From Chrysiogenes arsenatis DSM 11915 (lineage in GTDB: Bacteria > Chrysiogenota > Chrysiogenetes > Chrysiogenales > Chrysiogenaceae), in contig NZ_KI273144.1 of the NCBI RefSeq assembly GCF_000469585.1, positions 108,753-172,752 on the forward strand: a DNA stretch of 64,000 nt, read 5' to 3'. Shown here piece by piece: positions 55,901 to 64,000 of the stretch; the stretch's first letter is position 1; every line of letters starts with the position of its first letter. The position numbers were made by a program, and so were the translations under genes. The notes beneath the pieces are model-generated. The model was not told the origin of the DNA and ran no database searches. It saw nothing but the letters and a program-made list of their open reading frames with translations.

Positions 55901-56397
55901 CTCAGCAGATAAACGATTCCCGCGGCATGTGCCGTCTTGCTGAACACTTCATTCAGGTATGTTGGCAACGCTTCTGGCTCTTGGAGTGAGTGAAGCCACA
56001 CATCAATTGCTGAGAGTTTGGTGTGTGTTTTACTGGCCGGATGAGTTTTCGTTACATCGCTCGCCAATGCGGCAATCACCGCGACGGCGTGCTTGCACTG
56101 CGGGCCGACGGGACAATTACAGTCGCAATCGAGCAGCCGAGTCGGCAGGCAGTCTGACATAATGAGTTTGACACGATATGGCGCACGCGCTGTCCCTTCA
56201 ACCAACGCAGTAATAATCACTTGCGATGAGCCACGATAGATTTCCGGTTTGTGTACCGTAAGATTCATAACCCGCTTTTCATGAAAATAGCGCATGCCGC
56301 GTTCTATCGCATCGTGATAAAAATATGTACGTATCAGGGTGAAGTCAAAAGGCGACCGCTGAATTAAGGACATGAACTCTTCTGAAAGCTGCTTCAT
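52972..56397 (-). CDS. SNF2 family helicase with SWIM zinc finger
   Basis: A 1,141-residue ATP-dependent DNA translocase. The N-terminal SWIM zinc finger uses Cys91, Cys93 (or Cys95), Cys101 and His103 ([14 protein letters not shown]). A long middle region of unknown fold follows (about 120-660). The SNF2 ATPase core has Walker A [9 protein letters not shown] (about 690), DEAQ box [27 protein letters not shown], and helicase C motif [25 protein letters not shown] (family landmark). ATG 56397 is the longest plausible start; ATG 56373 is an alternative. It is likely cotranscribed with bioA-bioD but its role in the cell is not predictable. Confidence 0.9.
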   Translation of the reverse strand: [1141 protein letters not shown]

Positions 56398-56575
56398 CTA
56401 TTTTTACTCGCAAATTTTATTCTTATGCTTATAGACAATTGAGGATAATACACTCCGTCTCAAATGGCAATTATCGACAAAGAACTTGCTGGCAGCCGGA
56501 AAAAGGTTTACAAATTTCAACGATATTGTCATTTCTGGCCACAAAAACTGGCTATTTATCTGAGGAGCTTTTTGT

Positions 56576-57955
56576 ATGCTCGATTGTTTTCACGACGAGT
56601 GCGGAGTTGCCGCGGTTTACGGAAATCCTGAAGCCGCCAACCATGTGTATCTTGCGCTGTACGCCCAACAACACCGTGGGCAAGAATCTGCCGGTATTGC
56701 TTCGTGTTTCCCTGGCGACGATTTTATCATCCGCAAGGGTCAAGGATTAGTCTCCGAAATTTTTGACCAAAGCCAACTCGCATTGCTAAAAGGGACTATT
56801 GCCGTAGGGCATAACCGCTACTCAACGAGCGGGAAAGCTATTCTGGAAAATGCGCAACCATTTGTAATTCAATACCGCTACGGCCGTTTAGCACTTGCGC
56901 ATAACGGAAATCTGGTGAATTCCGATGAACTCCGCGCGATGCTGGAACATCGCGGTGCTATTTTTCGCACCACCAACGATTCGGAAGTACTGCTCCACCT
57001 GATTGCCCATTGCAATGAGCCTGACTTTATCAGTGTACTGCGCTCGGTTATGTCACAAGTACGCGGCGCATTTAGTATTGTTCTGAGCGATGGCGAACGG
57101 GTGTACGGCCTGCGCGACGCTCTTGGCATCCGCCCGCTGGTGCTTGGCGAACTCGAAGAAGGTTTTGTGATGGCGTCGGAAACCTGCGCCCTTGATCTGA
57201 TTGGTGCACGTTTTATCCGTGAAATTGCCCCCGGCGAACTCTTGATTATTGACGGCAAAGGGTACGAATCGGTACAACTCCTGCCGAAACTTCCCAGAAC
57301 TGCCCACTGCATTTTTGAACACATCTACTTTGCCCGTCCCGATAGCTATTTGTTTGGCCATTGGGTGCACGATGTTCGCAAAGAAATGGGACGGCAATTG
57401 GCACGTGAGAGCCATATCGAAGCCGATGTTGTTATTCCCGTCCCGGATAGTGGCATCATCGCTACCTTGGGATATTCGCAGGAATCGGGAATTCCGTTTG
57501 AACTCGGCCTCATTCGCAACCACTACGTTGGGCGGACATTCATCGAACCCAAACAGTCGATCCGTCATTTTGGCGTTAAAATTAAACTCAACCCCGTCAA
57601 AAGCATTTTAGATGGCAAGCGCGTTGTCGTCATCGACGACTCCATTGTGCGCGGAACCACGTCGCGTAAAATCATCAAAATGATCCGCGACGCTGGCGCC
57701 AGCGAAGTGCATCTGCGGATTGCTTCGCCACCAACTATTTGCCCGTGCTTTTATGGCGTCGACACGCCAACGCGCTCGGAGCTGATTGCCCACAACCATA
57801 CCGTTGAACAAATTTGCACCTACGTGACCGCAGATTCATTAGCCTATCTCTCGCACGAAGGGATGTTTAATGCGGCTGGAGGCGGGGGCGAAACGTTCTG
57901 TTCAGCATGTTTTGACGGAAAATATCCCGTAGAATTTTCGGGAATGGACACCTAG
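56576..57955 (+). CDS. purF: Amidophosphoribosyltransferase
   Basis: First committed enzyme of purine synthesis: PRPP + glutamine to 5-phosphoribosylamine. The 459 residues are full length. A short propeptide (MLDCFHDE) precedes the glutaminase nucleophile Cys9. The PRPP-binding motif is VVIDDSIVRGTTSRK. The cysteine pair near the C-terminus (FCSACFDGKYPVE) and others suggest the Fe-S containing B. subtilis-type enzyme. ATG 56576 has GAGGAG 9 nt upstream. It is monocistronic with a hairpin downstream. Confidence 0.96.
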   Translation: MLDCFHDECGVAAVYGNPEAANHVYLALYAQQHRGQESAGIASCFPGDDFIIRKGQGLVSEIFDQSQLALLKGTIAVGHNRYSTSGKAILENAQPFVIQYRYGRLALAHNGNLVNSDELRAMLEHRGAIFRTTNDSEVLLHLIAHCNEPDFISVLRSVMSQVRGAFSIVLSDGERVYGLRDALGIRPLVLGELEEGFVMASETCALDLIGARFIREIAPGELLIIDGKGYESVQLLPKLPRTAHCIFEHIYFARPDSYLFGHWVHDVRKEMGRQLARESHIEADVVIPVPDSGIIATLGYSQESGIPFELGLIRNHYVGRTFIEPKQSIRHFGVKIKLNPVKSILDGKRVVVIDDSIVRGTTSRKIIKMIRDAGASEVHLRIASPPTICPCFYGVDTPTRSELIAHNHTVEQICTYVTADSLAYLSHEGMFNAAGGGGETFCSACFDGKYPVEFSGMDT

Positions 57956-58001
57956 CAAAGGGCATACTGTCTGATAATTTAATTAGCTTCAGCACAAGAT
58001 T

Positions 58002-58032
58002 AACGGGATCGAGCTACGCTTGATCCCGTTTT
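58002..58032 (+). terminator. Hairpin terminator after purF
   Basis: AACGGGATC (58002-58010) / GATCCCGTT (58022-58030), a perfect 9-bp stem with an 11-nt loop followed by TTA. The T-run is short, so efficiency is uncertain. Confidence 0.6.
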
Positions 58033-58037
58033 ACGAT

Positions 58038-58066
58038 TTGCTTGCCGCCTTGCGTTGTGCTAACTT
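58038..58066 (+). promoter_or_regulatory. Candidate promoter of the RelBE-type pair
   Basis: TTGCTT (58038-58043), 17 bp, TAACTT (58061-58066), ending 31 bp before the antitoxin ATG. Moderate match to sigma-70. Confidence 0.4.
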
Positions 58067-58097
58067 TTGTGAGCACATTAATTTTAGGAGTTCGCTT

Positions 58098-58382
58098 ATG
58101 GACACCAGAATACAATTTCGTGTTGATGAAGAAACAAAGCGCTTAGCTCAAAAAATGGCTGAAAGCCAAGGGCGCACCCTAAGTGATGCCTGCCGTGAAC
58201 TTGCCGAGCAATTAGCTGATCAGCAACGAAAGTTATTATGTCACGACACATGGTTAACTGAGCAAATAAACCTCGCATTTGAGAATGTTGACTCGGGAAA
58301 AACCTCTTTTGTTGATCACAAGAGTGCTAAAACACGAATGGCTGAGTACAAAACAAACATCCGAAATCGGCACAAGCAATGA
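58098..58382 (+). CDS. RelB/DinJ-like antitoxin
   Basis: A 94-residue protein with an N-terminal ribbon-helix-helix (MDTRIQFRVDEETKRLAQKMAESQGRTLSDA region, about 1-35) as in RelB/DinJ, which represses its own operon and neutralises the toxin. The C-terminal half is polar and likely wraps the toxin. ATG 58098 has TTAGGAG upstream. Its stop codon overlaps the toxin start (ATGA). Confidence 0.82.
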   Translation: MDTRIQFRVDEETKRLAQKMAESQGRTLSDACRELAEQLADQQRKLLCHDTWLTEQINLAFENVDSGKTSFVDHKSAKTRMAEYKTNIRNRHKQ

Positions 58383-58657
58383 TTTTTTGGGAAGAAGAAT
58401 CCCTCAATGACCGAGAAAAGATCTTTGAGTTTCTTTATAACTTCAATCCTGCCGTAGCAGAAAAAACTGATGCAACCATTGAAGCGAAGGTCGAAAACTT
58501 ACTCGAACAACCATTCATGGGCGTTCAGCGAGATGGCATCCGGGGCAGGCTGCTCATTATTCCTGAGATCACAATGATCATATCCTATTTTGTTGATGGC
58601 TCAACAATTCGTATTATGCGGGTACTTCATCAAAAGCAAAGATTTCCAATTGACTAA
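58379..58657 (+). CDS. RelE/ParE-type toxin
   Basis: A 92-residue protein with the RelE/ParE fold pattern: FWEEESLNDREKIFEFL at the start, GIRGRLLIIPEITMIISYFVDG in the middle strands and IRIMRVLHQKQRFP at the end (conserved Arg and His). RelE members cleave ribosome-bound mRNA; ParE members poison gyrase. The sequence alone does not separate them. Translationally coupled to the antitoxin by a 4-bp overlap. Confidence 0.85.
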   Translation: MIFWEEESLNDREKIFEFLYNFNPAVAEKTDATIEAKVENLLEQPFMGVQRDGIRGRLLIIPEITMIISYFVDGSTIRIMRVLHQKQRFPID

Positions 58658-58736
58658 CGGCGAGTCACTTCGCAGCTAACGCTTCAATCCGCTGCCACGT
58701 CAGCTACCCTCGGCGGTAAAAATAGACACGAACGCT

Positions 58737-58797
58737 TGTCATTTCGACGAGCGCTGCGAGGAGAAATCTGATCTCTCACTCCGTTCGAGATGACGGG
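58737..58797 (-). repeat. Dispersed palindromic repeat, copy C
   Basis: Opposite orientation to copies A and B: TGTCATTTCGACGAGCG, GAGGAGAAATCTGATCTC, ending GAGATGACGGG. It lies between the toxin gene and the fumarase terminator. Confidence 0.85.
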
Positions 58798-58835
58798 TGA
58801 GGGCAGCAACGCCTCACGGCAGCTTGAAGTTAACA

Positions 58836-58872
58836 GAAAAAGGGAGCGGCCAAATGGCCACTCCCTTTTTTA
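58836..58872 (-). terminator. Rho-independent terminator of fumarase
   Basis: Stem AAAAGGGAG(C)GGCC / GGCC(A)CTCCCTTTT with an AAAT loop and a T-rich tail on the minus strand, just after the fumarase stop. Confidence 0.88.
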
Positions 58873-58882
58873 TATTTGCGAC

Positions 58883-60502
58883 TTAGCAGCCAATCTGCTT
58901 AAAAAAATCGTTTCCCTTATCATCAACCAAGATAAAGGCGGGGAAATCTTCCACTTCAATTTTCCATACGGCTTCCATCCCAAGTTCGGGGAAGTCGATA
59001 CATTCAACTTTTTTAATATTCTCATCGGCTAGGAGCGCGGCGGGGCCACCGATAGAACCGAGGTAGAAACCACCATGCTTTTTGCAGGCATCGGTTACTT
59101 GTTGCGAACGGTTGCCTTTGGCGATCATCACCATCGAGCCACCATGCGATTGCAGCAGATCGACATAACTGTCCATCCGGCCAGCGGTGGTTGGGCCGAA
59201 TGATCCAGAAGCCATACCAGTCGGTGTTTTCGCTGGGCCAGCGTAGTAGATCGGGTGCTTTTTCAGGTATTCAGGAAGCGGCTTGCCTGCGTCAAGGATT
59301 TCCTTGAATTTCGAGTGGGCAATGTCACGCCCAACGACAATCGTGCCGTTCAACAAAAGTGGCGTAGAAACTGGGTGCTTGGTAAGTTCCGCAAGCACTG
59401 CGTCCATCCCTTGATTAAGGTCAATCTTCACCCCATGGCTATGTTTGCCACGGAATTGATCTGGAATCAAACGCCCTGGATTGCGGTCAAGCTCTTCGAT
59501 CCACAGGCCATCTTTATTGATTTTTGCTTTGATATTACGGTCAGCCGAGCAGGAAACGGCAATCCCAACGGGACACGATGCGCCATGACGCGGCAGGCGC
59601 ACCACGCGGATATCGTGCGCGAAGTATTTGCCGCCGAACTGTGCGCCGATGCCAAGTTTTTGCGCTGCTGACAGGAGTTTTGCTTCCAGCTCAATATCGC
59701 GGAAGGCGCGGCCATGCTCATTACCCGTGGTCGGGAGTTCGTCAAGATACTTCGCCGTCGCCAGTTTGACAGTTTTCATGCAGGAATCAGCGCTCATGCC
59801 ACCGATAACAAAGGCAATGTGGTACGGCGGGCACGCTGCCGTGCCGAGATATTTCATCTTATCAACAAGGAATTTTTCCAGTGTTGTTGGGTTCAAGAGT
59901 GCTTTGGTTTCCTGATACAGCATGGTTTTGTTGGCAGAACCGCCCCCTTTGGCCATAAAGAGGAATTTGTAATCCGCACCAGTGGTCGCCATAATGTCGA
60001 TCTGGGCAGGGAGGTTGGTTCCGGTATTCTTTTCGTCGTACATGTTCAACGCGACGGTTTGCGAGTAGCGGAGGTTCTCTTCGGTGTAGGTTTTATACAC
60101 GCCCTTTGAAAGGAACTCTTCGTCGTTAACGCCCGTCCATACATTCTGCCCTTTTTTGGCAATAATCGTGGCGGTTCCGGTATCCTGACAGGTTGGCAGT
60201 TGATATTTGGCAGCTACTTCAGCGTTGCGCAGGAAAGCAATCGCTACCCCTTTGTCGTTCATGGACGCTTCAGGGTCGCTCAAAATTTTGGCAACTTGTT
60301 CGTTGTGGCTGGCGCGCAGGAGGAAAGATACGTCCCGCATAGCGTGATTTGCCAGCACGGTGAGTGCTTCCGGAGCAACTTTCAAAACTTCTTGACCATC
60401 AAAAGTCGCAGTGCTGACATATTGCTGGGAGTCTGGTACGAGGGTGTACTTGGTCGAATCTTTGCCGAGTGGAAATGGATCCTGATACGTGAATTCGGGC
60501 AT
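58883..60502 (-). CDS. fumA: Fumarate hydratase, class I (FumA/FumB type)
   Basis: [4Fe-4S] enzyme that interconverts fumarate and malate. The 539 residues match the single-chain class I form. The likely cluster ligands are Cys105 (LPTCQDTGT), the Cys in GTAACPPYH and one in [12 protein letters not shown]. The beta-domain is in the C-terminal third. The ATG at 60502 has AAAGGAGAAGG upstream. Oxygen-sensitive class I enzymes are favoured by anaerobes or microaerophiles. It stands alone on the minus strand, ended by its own terminator. Confidence 0.95.
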   Translation of the reverse strand: MPEFTYQDPFPLGKDSTKYTLVPDSQQYVSTATFDGQEVLKVAPEALTVLANHAMRDVSFLLRASHNEQVAKILSDPEASMNDKGVAIAFLRNAEVAAKYQLPTCQDTGTATIIAKKGQNVWTGVNDEEFLSKGVYKTYTEENLRYSQTVALNMYDEKNTGTNLPAQIDIMATTGADYKFLFMAKGGGSANKTMLYQETKALLNPTTLEKFLVDKMKYLGTAACPPYHIAFVIGGMSADSCMKTVKLATAKYLDELPTTGNEHGRAFRDIELEAKLLSAAQKLGIGAQFGGKYFAHDIRVVRLPRHGASCPVGIAVSCSADRNIKAKINKDGLWIEELDRNPGRLIPDQFRGKHSHGVKIDLNQGMDAVLAELTKHPVSTPLLLNGTIVVGRDIAHSKFKEILDAGKPLPEYLKKHPIYYAGPAKTPTGMASGSFGPTTAGRMDSYVDLLQSHGGSMVMIAKGNRSQQVTDACKKHGGFYLGSIGGPAALLADENIKKVECIDFPELGMEAVWKIEVEDFPAFILVDDKGNDFFKQIGC

Positions 60503-60632
60503 AGTCCTTCTCCTTTACACTATTCTTAGGGGTATTACGGGAATACGACCATAATGTTACCAAAAATTTCACGAATGGAACAGCGTACTTTGTCGCCGCC
60601 AACACACCGAGACTATTCACCAAAAAAAATTA

Positions 60633-60661
60633 TTGACTTCTCCCTTACAACAAGATATTCG
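60633..60661 (+). promoter_or_regulatory. Candidate promoter of the purKE-sbtAB operon
   Basis: TTGACT (60633-60638), 17 bp, TATTCG (60656-60661), 78 bp before the purK ATG in a 237-bp intergenic region shared with divergent fumarase. Confidence 0.45.
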
Positions 60662-60739
60662 TTTCGCGTCTAATCTTTCGCGAAAAAGATTTCGCATTTT
60701 AAGCCTCGTTTCCCCTGAACGAAGAAAGAGACCTCACTC

Positions 60740-61933
60740 ATGCCCAATCTCGATCATTGCCAACAGCCAACACTCAGCAAACGCTCAATTGGCCAGCCCA
60801 CGCGCCTAGGGATCATCGGCGGCGGTCAACTGGCCAAAATGCTTACTATGGAAGCCAAAAAACTTGGTTTTTCGGTGCAGGTGCTCGATCCCACCAGTGA
60901 TTCGCCAGCAGGTCAAGTCAGCGATAGACAGATCGTCGGCGGTTTTTTCGAGCACGACAAACTGCGCGAACTGGCTACAGAAAGCGATATCCTAACATAT
61001 GATCTTGAGCATATTGACACCACATCGCTACGCACGCTGGAGGCAGAAGGAGCCATCATCCATCCTGCGCCCGATCTGCTGGAAACGTTGCAGGACAAAT
61101 GGCGACAAAAAGAGCTGTTCGCAAAGGCGGGTCTGCCGCAACCTGCCTACGAGCGTATGGATACCCTTGACACTGACGCCATGCGCCGTTTCGGGTTCCC
61201 GCTGGTGCAGAAAATCCGTCGTGGTGGTTATGATGGTCGTGGCGTGGTAATTCTGCGTGACGCTTCCGAGCTGCACCGCGCCCTGAACGGCCCCAGCCTG
61301 CTGGAGCGCTGTGTTCCACTGGCGAAGGAGCTAGCGGTCATGGTAGCGCGCACCAAAAGTGGTGAAGTGCGGACATACCCGGTAGCTGAAATGATTTTCG
61401 ACTCCCGCAGCAACGCGCTCGATATTTTGCTGGCACCAGCACGCATCGACGATCAACTTGCTTCACGGGCGCGTTCACTGGCAAAGCAAACCGCCGAAGC
61501 CTGCGGAGCAGTTGGTATTTTCGGGGTCGAAATGTTTCTGACTCAAGACGGTGACATACTGGTCAACGAAGTAGCTCCACGCCCCCACAACTCCGGCCAC
61601 TACACCATCGAAGCCTGCCGCACCAGCCAGTACGAACAGCATTTGCGTGCTATTTCTGGCCTGCCGCTGGGGCTTACCGATCAGCACACCCCGGCAGCCA
61701 TGATCAATCTGGTTGGCGAGCCGGATGCGCACGGCCAGCCGCTCGTCGAAGGGCTGGCGGAAGCACTGGCACTGCCCGGAGTCAGCGTACACCTCTATGG
61801 CAAACGCGAAGTGCGTCCTTTCCGCAAAATGGGTCATGCTGTGGCCGTTGACCCTGACCCAGAAAAAGCACTGGCCGTTGCCCGTACCATAAAGCACATC
61901 ATTAAAATACAAGGAGACAAGACACATGAGTAA
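60740..61933 (+). CDS. purK: N5-carboxyaminoimidazole ribonucleotide synthetase
   Basis: ATP-grasp enzyme that carboxylates AIR with bicarbonate to N5-CAIR in purine synthesis. The 397 residues show [13 protein letters not shown] (about 23-35), DKWRQKELF, and the ATP-grasp core [14 protein letters not shown] with [15 protein letters not shown]. The N-terminus has a tail of about 20 residues before the Rossmann fold, so an internal start is possible, but no better ATG is visible. It overlaps purE by 8 bp. Confidence 0.95.
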   Translation: MPNLDHCQQPTLSKRSIGQPTRLGIIGGGQLAKMLTMEAKKLGFSVQVLDPTSDSPAGQVSDRQIVGGFFEHDKLRELATESDILTYDLEHIDTTSLRTLEAEGAIIHPAPDLLETLQDKWRQKELFAKAGLPQPAYERMDTLDTDAMRRFGFPLVQKIRRGGYDGRGVVILRDASELHRALNGPSLLERCVPLAKELAVMVARTKSGEVRTYPVAEMIFDSRSNALDILLAPARIDDQLASRARSLAKQTAEACGAVGIFGVEMFLTQDGDILVNEVAPRPHNSGHYTIEACRTSQYEQHLRAISGLPLGLTDQHTPAAMINLVGEPDAHGQPLVEGLAEALALPGVSVHLYGKREVRPFRKMGHAVAVDPDPEKALAVARTIKHIIKIQGDKTHE

Positions 61934-62444
61934 AGCAGAAGTCGGCATTATTATGGGCAGCGATTCCGATCTGCCAGTGATGCAACAAGCCGCAGAGATC
62001 CTAACACAACTGGGCGTAACGTACGAACTTACCATTGTTTCGGCGCATCGCACGCCCGAGCGGCTGATAACCTATGCAACCACGGCGGCAGCGCGCGGCC
62101 TGGACGTTATTATTGCCGGAGCTGGCGGCGCCGCTCATCTTCCTGGCATGGTGGCAGCCTGCACCTCGTTGCCAGTTATCGGTGTGCCGGTCAACGCCAC
62201 CGCACTACAGGGGATCGACGCCCTGCTTTCCATTGTCCAGATGCCGCGCGGAGTGCCAGTGGCCACCGTCGCCATTGACAATGCCCAGAATGCCGGATTG
62301 CTGGCAGCCCAGATTATGGGCGTCAAACGCGCCGCCGTGCGCCAGGCAGTCGAAGCGTTCAGACAGCGCCAAACACAACAGGTGCTGGAAAAAGCCGCCG
62401 CGCTCGAAAAAAACACACCAGCATGCAGCGGAGTCAGCACGTAA
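61926..62444 (+). CDS. purE: N5-CAIR mutase
   Basis: Class I PurE that converts N5-CAIR to CAIR. The 172 residues have GSDSDLPVM, the catalytic SAHRTPERL and [14 protein letters not shown]. It follows purK with an 8-bp overlap and abuts the sbtA ATG directly. Confidence 0.96.
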   Translation: MSKAEVGIIMGSDSDLPVMQQAAEILTQLGVTYELTIVSAHRTPERLITYATTAAARGLDVIIAGAGGAAHLPGMVAACTSLPVIGVPVNATALQGIDALLSIVQMPRGVPVATVAIDNAQNAGLLAAQIMGVKRAAVRQAVEAFRQRQTQQVLEKAAALEKNTPACSGVST

Positions 62445-63407
62445 ATGTTCGATAACTTGCTTGATCCCGTTGTGTTATGTTTTGTCGTAGGCGTAACCGC
62501 CGGGTTACTGAAGTCCGACCTACGCTTTCCCGATCAACTGTACGAAAGCCTTAGCATCTACCTGCTTTTTGCCATTGGCCTCAAAGGCGGTATCGAACTT
62601 TCTCGCGCAGCTCCGGGCGAAGTGTTTGTGCCAGCGCTCGCCACCATTGCGCTGGGAGTCATCATTCCCGTGCTGGCCTACAATGTGCTCAGGCGCTTGG
62701 GTCGCTTCAATCAACCGGATGCCGCTGCCATTGCCGCCCATTACGGATCGGTGAGTGCCGTCACCTACGCCGTGGTGATCGCGTACCTTGTGCGGCTTGG
62801 GCAGAGCTACGAATCGTACATGACGGTGCTGCTCGTCGTACTGGAGATCCCCGCTATCGCCATCGGTATCCTGATCGCCCGCCTGCGCACCAGTTCTGGC
62901 AGCATCAAGTGGGGTTCACTGCTACACGAAGTGTTCCTTGGGAAAAGCATCTACTTACTGATGGCTGGCCTGCTGGTTGGCCTGCTTAGCGGTGCTGAAC
63001 GGAGCGAAGCCATCGCCCCGCTTTTCAGCGGCCTGTTTAAAGGGGCACTTGCCCTTTTCTTACTGGAAATGGGGATTATTACGTCGCGACGTTTAGGCGA
63101 CCTGCGTCAGGCAGGCCCTTTTCTGATCGTCTTCGGCATGGCGATGCCGCTGTTCAGCGGTGCGCTTGGCACCATCGCAGGGGTACTCAGTGGACTTTCT
63201 CTGGGCGGCACTACTGTGCTTGCCACCCTTGCGGGGAGTGCGTCCTACATCGCGGCGCCAGCGGCCATGCGGATAGCTGTACCCAAAGCGAACCCTACCC
63301 TCTATTTAGCGGCATCGCTTGGGGTTACGTTCCCGTTTAATATCATCGCAGGCATTCCCATCTATTATGCGATGGCGAATTTTGCCCACAGCTTAGGAGG
63401 TTTCTGA
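62445..63407 (+). CDS. sbtA: SbtA-type sodium-dependent bicarbonate transporter
   Basis: Inner-membrane Na+/HCO3- symporter of the SbtA (DUF897) family. The 320 residues form two inverted halves of five TM helices each. Landmarks are [30 protein letters not shown] and the second-half counterpart [23 protein letters not shown] (with the pseudo-repeat symmetry). It starts immediately after the purE stop. In cyanobacteria SbtA feeds carbon fixation; here its neighbour is a bicarbonate-using purine enzyme. Confidence 0.9.
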   Translation: MFDNLLDPVVLCFVVGVTAGLLKSDLRFPDQLYESLSIYLLFAIGLKGGIELSRAAPGEVFVPALATIALGVIIPVLAYNVLRRLGRFNQPDAAAIAAHYGSVSAVTYAVVIAYLVRLGQSYESYMTVLLVVLEIPAIAIGILIARLRTSSGSIKWGSLLHEVFLGKSIYLLMAGLLVGLLSGAERSEAIAPLFSGLFKGALALFLLEMGIITSRRLGDLRQAGPFLIVFGMAMPLFSGALGTIAGVLSGLSLGGTTVLATLAGSASYIAAPAAMRIAVPKANPTLYLAASLGVTFPFNIIAGIPIYYAMANFAHSLGGF

Positions 63408-63709
63408 TGCCACCAATTCAACGCAAACTGATTACGATCATCGCGGAGTCTGCTTTGGAAAACCGGCTGGTGCGCGATATGAAAGGCTTTGGCGTGAGCG
63501 GCTATACCGTTTTTGACGTGCGCGGCGAAGGGACGCGCGGCAAACGCAAAGGGGACTGGGATCATAACCGCAGCGTCTGCCTGACCAGCATTTGTCAGAG
63601 CGATTTGGCTCATGCTATACTCGACCACATAGCCGCCACCTATTTTGAGGATTATGCTATTGTCGCCTACCTAAGCGATGTTGAAGTACACCGTGGCAAC
63701 AAATTTTAA
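63407..63709 (+). CDS. sbtB: SbtB-like PII-family regulator
   Basis: A 100-residue PII-like protein that regulates SbtA by binding adenine nucleotides. Visible landmarks are [29 protein letters not shown] and the C-terminal [15 protein letters not shown]. The C-terminal cysteine pair (CGPxGC-type R-loop) of cyanobacterial SbtB is absent, so redox/apyrase control by that loop should be missing. It overlaps sbtA by one base. Confidence 0.88.
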   Translation: MPPIQRKLITIIAESALENRLVRDMKGFGVSGYTVFDVRGEGTRGKRKGDWDHNRSVCLTSICQSDLAHAILDHIAATYFEDYAIVAYLSDVEVHRGNKF

Positions 63710-63731
63710 CCCCTTGCACAGCGAGAAACCT

Positions 63732-64000
63732 ATGCCCACACACGAGAGCCAACCAGAGCGGAAAACCCCTGGCGGCGAATGGACCTTTCTGAATAATCAC
63801 ACGCATGTTTTGCTGTGTCTGGCACGCGAGCCGGGAGCCAGACTGCGCGACGTCGCACAGCTTGTCGGCATTACCGAGCGCGCCGTGCAGAAAATCGTGC
63901 GCGAACTGGAGGAAAGCGCGGTTCTGCAACGCTTTCGCGATGGCCGCCGCAATCGTTACCAGATCGACCTGCAACAACCGTTGCGTCATCCACTGGAGAG
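63732..64000 (+). CDS. Winged-helix transcriptional regulator, partial (3' end outside window)
   Basis: Frame open from ATG 63732 to the window end; at least 89 residues. The N-terminus has a helix-turn-helix of the winged type: [37 protein letters not shown] and [20 protein letters not shown]. It lies 22 bp after sbtB on the same strand, so it may be a regulator of the bicarbonate operon or a separate cistron. The C-terminal part is not visible. Confidence 0.75.
   Translation, partial: MPTHESQPERKTPGGEWTFLNNHTHVLLCLAREPGARLRDVAQLVGITERAVQKIVRELEESAVLQRFRDGRRNRYQIDLQQPLRHPLE

Noticed and set aside
1-64000. tRNA, rRNA, CRISPR arrays, prophage and replication origin.
   Set aside because: None of the intergenic gaps shows a cloverleaf pattern, rRNA-like sequence, regular repeats, DnaA-box clusters or phage structural genes.

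Overview
The window is a gene-dense stretch of a Gram-negative bacterial chromosome. It has a complete Tol-Pal envelope system, a flagellin array, lipoproteins and a class I Fe-S fumarase. The fumarase, the acyl-CoA-dehydratase-type activases and the GH57 glucan enzymes suggest an anaerobic or microaerophilic environmental lineage. A Chrysiogenota, Deferribacterota or deltaproteobacteria-like flagellate would fit, but this is inference; there is no rRNA or other marker to settle the taxonomy. I saw no tRNA, rRNA, CRISPR array, transposase or prophage gene.

Layout. 1-1852: end of dnaK, then dnaJ. 1971-4879: an O-acetylhomoserine sulfhydrylase (metY) with its own promoter, then an NFACT/Rqc2-type protein. 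4930-10346: an alpha-glucan cluster (GH57 4-alpha-glucanotransferase, GalT-like transferase, DUF4912 protein, GH57 branching enzyme) closed by a terminator. 10532-18556: a DJ-1/PfpI protein, NCS2 purine permease, DEAD-box helicase, YgiQ radical SAM protein, exported rhodanese, prmC and prfA. 18778-27764: three very large flagellin genes (about 860-880 residues each) and a flaG, all on the minus strand. 28161-32548: a two-gene activase module related to 2-hydroxyacyl-CoA dehydratase activators. 32662-38355: an MnmC-like methyltransferase, divergent from tolQ-tolR-tolA-tolB-pal-cpoB. 38411-43326: trpS, scpA, scpB and a GH17-GT2 glucan synthase fusion. 43416-45725: an unknown protein, an MTHFR-like protein and TatD.

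45839-49705 is an accessory patch on the minus strand: an AAA/DUF4143 ATPase, a zeta-type toxin pair, and a two-gene unit coding for a two-TM SLATT/DUF4231-like membrane protein and a divergent GTP cyclohydrolase II. 50018-57955 returns to housekeeping genes: a radical SAM protein, bioD, bioA, an SNF2 helicase with a SWIM zinc finger, and purF. A RelBE-type pair (58098-58657) and class I fumarase follow. The last block (60740-64000) is an apparent operon of purK, purE, a SbtA-type bicarbonate transporter, its SbtB PII-like partner and a winged-helix regulator cut by the window edge.

The best candidates for something undescribed are these. (1) The SLATT-GTP cyclohydrolase II pair: the enzyme keeps its zinc ligands but carries Met where the canonical family has Tyr, at a position known to change the product. 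(2) Hairpins with a GGA in the loop in the leaders of all three flagellin genes, suggesting CsrA control of each. (3) A block of about 1 kb that is almost identical between two of the flagellins, indicating recent gene conversion. (4) A purKE-sbtAB operon linking bicarbonate uptake to a bicarbonate-consuming purine step. A palindromic repeat of about 60 bp occurs three times.
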